64,000 nucleotides of DNA, taken from the NCBI RefSeq assembly GCF_000204645.1, contig NC_015423.1, forward strand, positions 11,489 through 75,488, in the 5' to 3' direction. Below are positions 58,452 through 64,000 of this stretch, in pieces. Position 1 is the stretch's first letter; the number at the start of each line of letters is the position of its first letter. The stretch is from Alicycliphilus denitrificans K601 (GTDB taxonomy: Bacteria; Pseudomonadota; Gammaproteobacteria; Burkholderiales; Burkholderiaceae_C). The notes beneath the pieces were generated by a model that saw only the letters and a program-made list of their open reading frames with translations, made no database searches and was not told the DNA's origin. Position numbers and translations under genes: made by a program.

Positions 58452-58901
58452 ATGTCTATACAGGAGCAGGCCGCCGCACTGGTGGCCGCCGTCGATCCGG
58501 CCGCTGTCGCGGCCCTGATCGCGGAATTCCCCGAGGCCGAGAAGGTGGGCATCCGCGCCAACTGGCAAAGCCTCGATCCCCATCTAGGGCACCGCGTCCC
58601 GAAGGCCACGGCCGACCGGGCCGAGTACCTGGCCCGGAAAATCGAGCAGTACGAGGCCGAGCTACAGCGCGACATCGCCACATATACGCGCTACCGCGAG
58701 CAGGGCCTAGCGGCCCTGTCCGCTTACGACGTGTGCATTTCCAGCGGTAACAACCCGCTGGGCGCGCTGCGCACGGCGCTGCGCCTGAAGGACGCCCACA
58801 TTTCCTATGACCTGTCCATTCTGGTCAAGCTGACGCTTGAGCTGGAGGACGTGAAAACCGAGCTGGCCGAGGCGGAACCCCCGCAACTGGCCCTTTTTTG
58901 A
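58452..58901 (+). CDS. hypothetical helical protein
   Basis: 149 residues, Ala/Glu-rich, with long helices (ADRAEYLARKIEQYEAELQRDIATYTRYREQGLAALSAYDVC) and an acidic end (ELEDVKTELAEAEPPQLALF). Weak SD. Cotranscribed with its neighbours. Unrecognised. Confidence 0.65.
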   Translation: MSIQEQAAALVAAVDPAAVAALIAEFPEAEKVGIRANWQSLDPHLGHRVPKATADRAEYLARKIEQYEAELQRDIATYTRYREQGLAALSAYDVCISSGNNPLGALRTALRLKDAHISYDLSILVKLTLELEDVKTELAEAEPPQLALF

Positions 58902-58944
58902 AACGCGCGGCCGCCCGGTGGCGGCCGCAACTGGAGCACCTACT

Positions 58945-59163
58945 ATGCCCCGCGCCCATGTCCCGACCATTGACGAAGTTTTAGCCGATCCCGCCGCCTC
59001 CCACTGGATGAAAAACGCGCTGCGCTCCGCGCTGACCCGTGACCCGGTGGACGTGGCCAACGATGCCGCCTTCCTGTGCGCCCTGCTGGACAAGCGAGCC
59101 GATGCTGCTATGGAGGCGGGCAGGGCGGCCGTAGCCGCGACCGCTCCCCAGGTGGAGCGGTAG
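58945..59163 (+). CDS. small hypothetical protein
   Basis: 72 residues from ATG 58945 (CTGGAG 11 bases upstream). DEVLADPAASHWMKNALRSALTRDPVDVANDAAFLCALLDKRADAAMEAG is helical and resembles small proteins found in plasmid leading regions. No specific family. Confidence 0.64.
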   Translation: MPRAHVPTIDEVLADPAASHWMKNALRSALTRDPVDVANDAAFLCALLDKRADAAMEAGRAAVAATAPQVER

Positions 59164-59356
59164 GCCGGCGACAAGCCCGGCTGCGCCGGGCTGGAAGGGC
59201 AGGGCTTTGCCCTGCTGGCTGGGCCGGCAAGCCTGCGCGCTGCGCGCACCGTCCTGCCGGCGTCCTTCCTTGTGTCGCTGCTGCTGGCTGGGTGGATCTT
59301 CTCCTTCCCCGTGTTCCTCTCTCTCCCTGGCTTCCTCTAACCCCTGAAAACCTGCC

Positions 59357-59482
59357 GGGCGAATCGCCCCGCGTTGCGGGCCGACCGGGCTGCTCCAGGT
59401 TCGCGCATTCGCGCTCATCCCCGCGTTGCGGGGACTGCTGCGCAGCCTTGCACATCCCTTTCGCTTGCGCCCTCCGGGCGCT
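59357..59482 (+). repeat. 126-bp direct repeat, copy 1 of 2
   Basis: From GGGCGAATCG to CCGGGCGCT, matching 62812-62937 with only a few differences in the first 25 bases. It contains CCCCGCGTTGCGGGG and GCGCATTCGCGC hairpins. Confidence 0.85.
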
Positions 59483-59502
59483 GGCCTGTCGGCCTGAAGT
59501 GA

Positions 59503-59520
59503 GCTTTCGCGCGCGAAAGC
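59503..59520. repeat. plasmid-wide palindrome, perfect copy 10
   Basis: GCTTTCGCGCGCGAAAGC in the gap upstream of the radC-like gene. Confidence 0.9.
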
Positions 59521-59722
59521 TAGACAACTGCACAAAGGCGTCCGTGGTGTGCAGAGGGTGGGGGTTGCCTGTCACTTCCAAGGGTATCAGTTCGTTCTCG
59601 CCGTCAAGGGCTGCGCGCCCTGGCGGGCGCTTGCGGCCGCTGGCCGTTTCACCCTTGACCGCTGCGCTGCGAACCGATCCAGAGGAAGTAGGCAATCCCG
59701 CCCACTTCCTGGAGTCCATGAC

Positions 59723-60217
59723 ATGACTGCTTCGCACATCGACCTTTTCACCATTGACGACAACGGCCAGTTTCAACTGGCCAGCGCCGGCCAAGTCATC
59801 GAGGCCGCCTTGGCCATCCTTGACGAAAAGGTGATGCGCAACGGCCTGATTTCCGCGCCGGCTGACGCCAGCGCCTTCTTCTCGCTGCGCCTTGGGAGCT
59901 TGGAGCATGAAGTGTTCGCGGCCATCTTCCTGGACGCACAGAACCGCGTCATCGAGTACATCGAGCTGTTCCGGGGCACGCTGACGCAGACCAGCGTGTA
60001 CCCGCGCGAGGTGGTGAAGACCTCGCTGCGCCTGAACGCCGCCGCCGTCATCTTCGCGCACAACCACCCCTCCGGGGTGCCCGAGCCGTCACGCGCCGAT
60101 GAGAACCTGACCAAAGTGCTGAAGGATGCGCTCGCCCTGGTGGACGTGCGCGTGCTGGATCACGTCGTCGTCGCCGGCGGGGCGTCCGTGTCCTTCGCTC
60201 AACGCGGCCTGCTGTAG
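59723..60217 (+). CDS. radC: RadC-like JAB-domain protein
   Basis: 164 residues from ATG 59723. The JAMM metal site is intact in AVIFAHNHPSGVPEPSRADENLTK (H-x-H-P-S-G near residue 113 and the later Asp), preceded by FRGTLTQTSVYPREVVKTSLRLNA. The N-terminal HhH domain of chromosomal RadC is missing, the usual plasmid/prophage form (YeeS-like). Biochemical role is still unsettled. Followed by two terminator hairpins. Confidence 0.9.
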   Translation: MTASHIDLFTIDDNGQFQLASAGQVIEAALAILDEKVMRNGLISAPADASAFFSLRLGSLEHEVFAAIFLDAQNRVIEYIELFRGTLTQTSVYPREVVKTSLRLNAAAVIFAHNHPSGVPEPSRADENLTKVLKDALALVDVRVLDHVVVAGGASVSFAQRGLL

Positions 60218-60226
60218 CCGCTGCCA

Positions 60227-60266
60227 GCCGGGTGAAAAACCCGGCAAACGCCCCTCCGGGGCGTTT
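60227..60266 (+). terminator. tandem terminator hairpins after the radC-like gene
   Basis: GCCGGGT-GAAAA-ACCCGGC (60227-60245) and AAACGCCCC-TCC-GGGGCGTTTT (60246-60266). The second ends in four T and is a good intrinsic terminator. Confidence 0.82.
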
Positions 60267-60270
60267 TGCC

Positions 60271-60380
60271 CGGTAGTTTTAACGACCGTTTTTCCTGCCG
60301 GAAAAAGCGGCATTAAAACGTACCTTTTAATTACCGTCGAATCCGGTAAAATTCGCCCTTTCTGGACAAATAACTACCGT
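60271..60380 (+). promoter_or_regulatory. AT-rich promoter region with CGGTAGTT inverted arms
   Basis: CGGTAGTT (60271-60278) and AACTACCG (60373-60380) are inverted arms around an AT-rich stretch with further TACC/GGTA half-sites (TTTAATTACCG and TCCGGTAAAATTC). The TAAAAT inside CCGGTAAAATTC is a possible -10 for the gene at 60390. Confidence 0.5.
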
Positions 60381-60389
60381 GAGGCCCTT

Positions 60390-60719
60390 ATGAGCGAGCA
60401 TCGCCCGATCTACGGCGCGAATACAGCCGTTTTGAGCGACTTTCCCGAGCCGGTGAGGGCAACCCTTCACCTGATCGAAAAAAACCCGTCTAACGAGGCC
60501 GCGCTGATCCTGCTCCAGTGCGCCGCTTCAGCCGCGCACCCGGACTACCTTTTCAGTCTGGCCATGCTCAGTGCTCTCCCCATCGAGTACAAGGAGGCCG
60601 CACTGGAGCTGATCGAGCACAGCCTGACCATCGGTTTCACCGTGGACGAGCAAAGCGCATTGCTGCGCTTTGTGGAGCCATTGATGGCCACCGCGCTGCG
60701 CGCTCCGCGCGCCCGCTGA
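60390..60719 (+). CDS. hypothetical helical protein
   Basis: 109 residues from ATG 60390 (GTGAGG upstream). PEPVRATLHLIEKNPSNEAALILLQCAASAAHPDYLFSLAMLSALPIEYKEAALELIEHSLTIGF is an all-helix segment without recognised motif. Starts a new transcription unit after the terminators. Confidence 0.66.
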   Translation: MSEHRPIYGANTAVLSDFPEPVRATLHLIEKNPSNEAALILLQCAASAAHPDYLFSLAMLSALPIEYKEAALELIEHSLTIGFTVDEQSALLRFVEPLMATALRAPRAR

Positions 60720-60733
60720 CGCGCTGCCCCATC

Positions 60734-61060
60734 ATGGCGCTCGACATCTTCGCGCTGCTGACTTCGGACGGCGACCACGCCCAAGCCGACCACATGTTCA
60801 CCGGCAAAGCCGGCGACATGGTGGCCGTGGCCGACGTGCTCGATGCCGTGCATTGCGCGAATCGCCGGCTGCGCGCCGTGCCGGCGCTGGCCAGTCGATT
60901 CCGCAATGGCGCTACCTATCCCATTCCCTGCGTGCGACTGACCAAAGCCGAGTGCCGCGTCCTGGTGGACGCGATCACCGACTTTGGCCAATCCATGCCC
61001 AAGACCACCAAAGCCCGCAAACTCGCTGACCTGCTGGCCAGCTCCGTTTGCGTCTACTGA
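60734..61060 (+). CDS. hypothetical protein
   Basis: 108 residues from ATG 60734, 14 bases after the previous stop. Soluble (FTGKAGDMVAVADVLDAVHCANRRLRAVPALASRFRNGATYPIPCVRLTKAECRVLVDAITDFGQ). No family recognised. Part of a short operon ending with the recombinase. Confidence 0.66.
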   Translation: MALDIFALLTSDGDHAQADHMFTGKAGDMVAVADVLDAVHCANRRLRAVPALASRFRNGATYPIPCVRLTKAECRVLVDAITDFGQSMPKTTKARKLADLLASSVCVY

Positions 61061-61072
61061 TCGGAGCCCTTC

Positions 61073-61309
61073 ATGGATGACAAAACCGCCGACCGAGTGA
61101 TGTCCGCATCCCTCGACTATTTCAGCCGCAACACCTTCTTTGCGCTCCTGGTGCTTGTCGCCGGCTGGGGCCTTGGCTGGCTGCTAGGCTTCGCTCTCGC
61201 TCGCAGCATCCAGTCCAAGACCGGCGCGGCATTCTGCCGCCGCCTGTGCCCGATTGTGGGCGTCCTGGCCGCTTTCCCTCTCGCGTACAAACTCATGTTC
61301 TCCGCGTGA
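61073..61309 (+). CDS. small membrane protein
   Basis: 78 residues with two hydrophobic helices (FFALLVLVAGWGLGWLLGFALA and CPIVGVLAAFPLAYKLMF). No family recognised. Followed within eight bases by the recombinase start. Confidence 0.64.
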   Translation: MDDKTADRVMSASLDYFSRNTFFALLVLVAGWGLGWLLGFALARSIQSKTGAAFCRRLCPIVGVLAAFPLAYKLMFSA

Positions 61310-61316
61310 ATCGGCC

Positions 61317-61934
61317 GTGCCTCGTTACTTCGCTTACTTGCGAGTCTCCCGCGACTCGCAAGACGTGGCGAACCAGCGGCTTGGCCTGCTGGATTTCGCC
61401 AACTCGCGCGGCTACGCCCCGCTCGTTGTCGTTGAAGAAACGGCAAGTCGCTCTGTTCCCTGGCGGGAACGCGCGCTGGGCTCGCTCCTAACGGAGCAGG
61501 CCCAGCGTGGTGACTTGCTTTTAACTTCCGAATTCACCCGCTTGGGCGGGTCGCCCGGACAAGTCTTTTCGATTCTGGAGACTGCCGCCGAGCGCGGCGT
61601 CACCATCATCATCACGAAGAACGGCACCGTCATGGACGGTAGCCTGAATGCTCAAATTCAGGCCGCCGCTTTCGCTATGGCCTCCATGATCGAGGTGGAA
61701 TTCACCCGTGCGCGCACCCGTGAAGGCTTGCAGCGTGCTCGCCTTGAGGGCCGCATCGGCGGCCGGCGCAAAGGCAGCACCGGCCGCCTCAAGCTCGACC
61801 CTCAACGCGATAAAGTAGGGGAGCTGCACGCCCTCGGTTTGACGACGCCGAAGCTCGCCAAATACTTTGGCGTTACCGAGAAAACCATGCGCAAGTTCCT
61901 TGCGCGGCACTTTCCCAAAAAAGCGCCGGATTGA
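61317..61934 (+). CDS. serine recombinase (resolvase/invertase family)
   Basis: 205 residues from GTG 61317, chosen because the catalytic-domain start PRYFAYLRVSRDSQDVANQRLGLL follows it at once; the nucleophile is S11 in YLRVS. Later motifs are TSEFTRLGGSPGQVFSILE and GTVMDGSLNAQIQAAAFAMASMIEVEFTRARTREGLQRAR. The end has an HTH (LGLTTPKLAKYFGVTEKTMRKFLARHFP). It probably resolves multimers or inverts a segment. The target site is not seen but may lie in the gap downstream. Confidence 0.9.
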   Translation: MPRYFAYLRVSRDSQDVANQRLGLLDFANSRGYAPLVVVEETASRSVPWRERALGSLLTEQAQRGDLLLTSEFTRLGGSPGQVFSILETAAERGVTIIITKNGTVMDGSLNAQIQAAAFAMASMIEVEFTRARTREGLQRARLEGRIGGRRKGSTGRLKLDPQRDKVGELHALGLTTPKLAKYFGVTEKTMRKFLARHFPKKAPD

Positions 61935-62569
61935 CACGGCTGGCCCTTCGGCCCAACCGTGCCAATCCGGTTTTCCCGCTCCGCTTCCTTGCCGGTCTTT
62001 CGTTCCAGCTTCGCCTGAACTCAGGCCGGCAACCTCTCCGCTTGCACTGGCTCGATGGTGGCCAGCCTTCGGCCGACCACCATCCTTGCCGTATGCCTTT
62101 CTCGCGGCTTTTGATCTGGATCGCCGCGAAAGACGCAGGCCACGCAATGCGCGGCCTGGCTCGCAGTTGGTGATCGCCTATTCGCTATCGCTTCTAGGCT
62201 TTCCACTTCTCGCCCCGTAGGCTGCTACCGTTGCCATTCTGCTTCGTGTCGCCGGGCCGTCGCGGTTCCCGCTGCCGCCATTCGGCGGCCGTCCCGGCCC
62301 GTCCGCTCCGCTGCCGGTTTTGTACAACTTTCGCACGCGAAAGTCGGGGAGGCGCAATACGGCTTCCCTTGCTTCGCAGCGGTTCGCCTTGCGCCTTCTC
62401 CCGCTTTCCGTCCTGCTGTTTCGTTCCGCGCTTGTGCCGCGTCACGCAGGGCCGGAAAGTGCGAAAGGCGAGGGCGACTTCCTTCGTCCGTCGCCTTCGC
62501 CTTTCCTTGTCACGCAACCGCGCCCGTTCCGTGGCGTGTGTCGGTTGCCTTGAATTCTGAATGGCAGCA
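61935..62569. other. gene-free interval after the recombinase
   Basis: About 635 bases. A weak hairpin (CACGGCTGG ... CCAACCGTG near 61935) could end the operon. A one-mismatch palindrome lies at 62327. Open frames in the stretch have poor starts and unbalanced composition. It could hold a recombinase site, but no clear inverted pair was seen. Confidence 0.55.
62327..62344. repeat. plasmid-wide palindrome, one-mismatch copy
   Basis: ACTTTCGCACGCGAAAGT in the gap after the recombinase; the centre carries A for G, as at 34317. Confidence 0.8.
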
Positions 62570-62791
62570 CTACAGCGTGCCCCATTCCCTTTCGTGATCG
62601 TCAGTTGAAATGCGCTCCAGGATGCCGGCGCATCCTTCCGCGTTGTTGGCGTAGAACCCCACGTCGATGCCGTAGGGGTTCGTGAGCCAAATTTCCGCAC
62701 CGTCCGCGTTAATCGCCCAGCCGTCAATTTCCGCGCGTCCGTGGGTCTTCAGGTGCTGGTATAGCTCCTGGCTCCCGATGCTTTGCTCCAT
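62570..62791 (-). CDS. small hypothetical protein
   Basis: 73 residues from ATG 62791 (minus strand); a longer frame to 62863 reads through the 126-bp repeat. MEQSIGSQELYQHLKTHGRAEIDGWAINADGAEIWLTNPYGIDVGFYANNAEGCAGILERIS looks like a small globular protein. No family recognised. Transcribed away from the structured repeats. Confidence 0.62.
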   Translation of the reverse strand: MEQSIGSQELYQHLKTHGRAEIDGWAINADGAEIWLTNPYGIDVGFYANNAEGCAGILERISTDDHEREWGTL

Positions 62792-62811
62792 CGTCTTCAC
62801 CGTCCGTTGTT

Positions 62812-62937
62812 GGGCGAATCGTCCCGCTTTGCGGGCCGACCGGGCTGCTCCAGGTTCGCGCATTCGCGCTCATCCCCGCGTTGCGGGGACTGCTGCGCAG
62901 CCTTGCACATCCCTTTCGCTTGCGCCCTCCGGGCGCT
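62812..62937 (+). repeat. 126-bp direct repeat, copy 2 of 2
   Basis: Second copy of 59357-59482. It abuts the structured element at 62953, and its bases overlap the 5-prime flank of the minus-strand gene at 62570. Confidence 0.85.
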
Positions 62938-62952
62938 AGACCGTGCCACTAT

Positions 62953-63109
62953 CAACCGCCGCGTTTCCCACAAGCTCCACAGGCCCTCGCGCTGATCCGC
63001 TTTCCCACAAGAGGTTTCTTGTGGAAAAGCGGGCGCGACCGTTGCCTCTTGCGATATTGAGGTATCGCGGGCAACGGCTACGGGGCCTGTGGATTTGTGG
63101 AAAACGCTC
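62953..63109. repeat. structured element, tandem copy 1
   Basis: Outer stem CGTTTCCCACAAGCTCCACA with GGCCC against GGGCC-TGTGGATTTGTGGAAAACG. Inner hairpin 1: CCGCTTTCCCACAAGA/TCTTGTGGAAAAGCGG (one mismatch). Inner hairpin 2: CCGTTGCC/GGCAACGG with GCGATA-TTGAGG-TATCGC inside. Together a three-way junction. Several TTTTCCACA-like sequences differ from a DnaA box by one base. Confidence 0.8.
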
Positions 63110-63227
63110 GTCCGCTGCTTGCAGCCTTCTGCCCCTAGGTGAGTCAAAAACCAACCCCACCCGTTTCGTCTCCCCGTGAGGGGAGCCGACCAAAGGCGCG
63201 CCTCTGGACTCCGGGCCGTCTCTCCTG

Positions 63228-63385
63228 CAACCGCCGCGTTTCCCACAAGCCCCACAGGCCCTCGCGCTTTTCCGGTTTTCCACAAGAAGTCTCTTGTGGA
63301 AAACCGGGCGCGACCCTCTCCCTTTGGGATATTTGGGTATCCCCGGTCGAGGGCACCGGGGCCTGTGGATTTGTGGAAAACGCTC
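63228..63385. repeat. structured element, tandem copy 2
   Basis: Same three-way design as copy 1. Inner hairpin 1 is perfect (CCGGTTTTCCACAAGA/TCTTGTGGAAAACCGG). Hairpin 2 has GGGATA-TTTGGG-TATCCC where copy 1 has GCGATA/TATCGC, a paired C-G to G-C exchange. A similar exchange occurs in hairpin 1. The last bases are shared with the stop codon of the gene at 63384. Confidence 0.8.
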
Positions 63386-63704
63386 ACTGGCTGGCCTCGG
63401 CCGTCGCTGCTACTTCAGGCGCAGTCTGAACAGGCTTCACCGGCTCTGCCGGTTTCGCTGCATCGACTACCAGAAGGGCCTTGATCTTTGGCATCGCTTC
63501 GCGCCAAAGATCAGATGGAACCGCATCAAGCCGTTCCGTCTTGATGAGTTCCATCACTGCCTTCTGGTTGCGCTCGCGTTCCTTGCGCTGCTGCTCTCGC
63601 TGTCGTTCCTCCAGCTTCCGCAGCTTCTCGCGTTGTGCTGCGATTTCTTCATCCAGCGTCTTGGCCTTGCGGCCTGACTTCGGATTCGTCGTTTCACTAC
63701 TCAT
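63384..63704 (-). CDS. probable mobilisation/relaxosome accessory protein
   Basis: 106 residues. A basic N-terminus (MSSETTNPKSGRKAKTLDEEIAAQREKLRKLEERQREQQRKERERNQKAV) forms a coiled coil like the small MobC/TraD-type accessory proteins encoded beside oriT. An Ala/Pro/Val-rich tail follows (AAKPAEPVKPVQTAPEVAATAEASQ). Divergent from whatever begins after the TATAAT at 63983, it probably flanks oriT. No HTH or ribbon-helix-helix is evident, so the assignment rests on composition and place. Confidence 0.5.
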   Translation of the reverse strand: MSSETTNPKSGRKAKTLDEEIAAQREKLRKLEERQREQQRKERERNQKAVMELIKTERLDAVPSDLWREAMPKIKALLVVDAAKPAEPVKPVQTAPEVAATAEASQ

Positions 63705-64000
63705 GGCTCTTACCTCGCGTTGTGGGTTCTAGTGGAAAACCTGCCTGATCTGGCGGGACGTGCTGCGTCCCTGATCGGCTGCATTTTACCAAATGCGCGG
63801 TTTTCTTCCACTAGGGCCTGGGGGAGAGAACGGCACCGTTCTTCCAGCTCGCAGGGCAAGCCCCGCGCCCCGGAAGAACGGTCACACACCACGCAACATG
63901 GTTGCCGGTGCTAAAAGCCGCGCTGTGGCGCGCCTTTTAGCGTGGCGACACCGAAAAGACAACGCGGCGACACCGAAAATGCTATAATGGCCTAAACCCT
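63705..64000. other. candidate oriT region
   Basis: Contains long inverted arms ACCGTTCTTCC (63835-63845) and GGAAGAACGGT (63872-63882), a second pair CTAAAAG (63911-63917) and CTTTTAG (63934-63940) around GC-rich bases, and a direct repeat GGCGACACCGAAAA at 63944-63957 and 63966-63979 (22-bp spacing). TATAAT at 63983-63988 would start a rightward gene just beyond the window. IR plus direct repeats between divergent genes is the usual build of an oriT. No nic consensus was recognised. Confidence 0.5.

Larger units (their letters stand above)
59164..59722. other. gene-free interval with direct repeat and palindrome
   Basis: About 560 bases with no convincing gene. Contains the 126-bp direct repeat (59357-59482), the palindrome at 59503 and several short hairpins. 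The last part (59567-59680) is GC-rich leader for the radC-like gene. Confidence 0.6.

Noticed and set aside
62194..62727. Minus-strand Arg-rich frame upstream of the recombinase gap
   Set aside because: Its first part is an out-of-frame shadow of the gene at 62570, the rest is low-complexity basic sequence and there is no SD.
1..64000. tRNA, rRNA or integrase-type att site
   Set aside because: No cloverleaf, rRNA segment or tyrosine integrase was recognised, so an integrated element cannot be shown from this window.

Overview
The window is the backbone of a large, GC-rich, self-transmissible plasmid (or a plasmid-like integrated element) from a proteobacterium, most likely a beta- or gammaproteobacterium. 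It has an F-type (MPF_F) mating-pair locus, an iteron origin with a RepA-family initiator, ParA/ParB partition genes, KorA-, KfrA- and HU-like regulators, an SSB gene and many small anonymous genes. No chromosomal housekeeping operon, rRNA, tRNA, transposase or CRISPR array was seen. Host and incompatibility group cannot be fixed from the sequence alone.

Layout. 1-17.9 kb: one tightly coupled operon for the type IV secretion system and pilus (traE end, traK, traB, dsbC-like, lipoprotein, traV, traC, trbI, S26 peptidase, traW, traU, trbC, traN in two genes, a small secreted protein, traF, traH, traG). It is closed by a strong terminator and two small convergent envelope genes. 18.5-31.9 kb: accessory genes, including a KorA-like regulator, an M48 peptidase, a CFI-box protein, a RecB/Cas4-type nuclease, a VbhA/Fic toxin-antitoxin pair, a zeta toxin with a candidate antitoxin, DUF1173, a HAD protein, HU, a wHTH-OmpA fusion, two retropepsin-like proteases and an HD hydrolase. 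32-44.2 kb: primase-like gene, parAB, korA-like gene, HigB/HigA-type pair, repA with its iteron origin, kfrA, a membrane metalloprotease-like protein, a C5 methyltransferase and a PLD nuclease. 44.26-51.06 kb: an acquired RND efflux cassette (TetR regulator, MexE/MexF/OprN-like pump and a 5-prime LysR remnant) that cuts a plasmid gene. 51.1-64 kb: a leading-region-like block with ssb, DUF932, DUF3560-methyltransferase, RadC, many small genes and a serine recombinase, ending in structured repeats and a probable relaxosome gene beside a candidate oriT. The relaxase and coupling protein are not in the window.

How it works together. Five promoters share one palindromic operator (CTATTGAC-N-GTCAATAG) and drive the primase, par, methyltransferase, ssb and DUF3560 blocks. 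Three of these promoters sit at the end of a ~690-bp repeat present in near-identical copies. If oriT lies at the right end, as the layout suggests, those genes run toward it. Transferred single strand would then be their template, as for the Frpo/ssi promoters of the F leading region. A 16-bp palindrome (CTTTCGCGCGCGAAAG) occurs 10 times perfectly and four times with one change across the backbone but not in the efflux cassette. It flanks parAB and is read as TFARES or AFARES inside signal peptides. It looks like a dispersed operator or parS-like site, and its binding protein is not established here.

The two most unusual items are the C-terminal module of about 140 residues shared by the Fic and zeta toxins, and a tandem pair of ~157-bp elements at 62.95-63.39 kb whose stems show paired compensatory changes. 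The second indicates a selected RNA or single-stranded-DNA structure.
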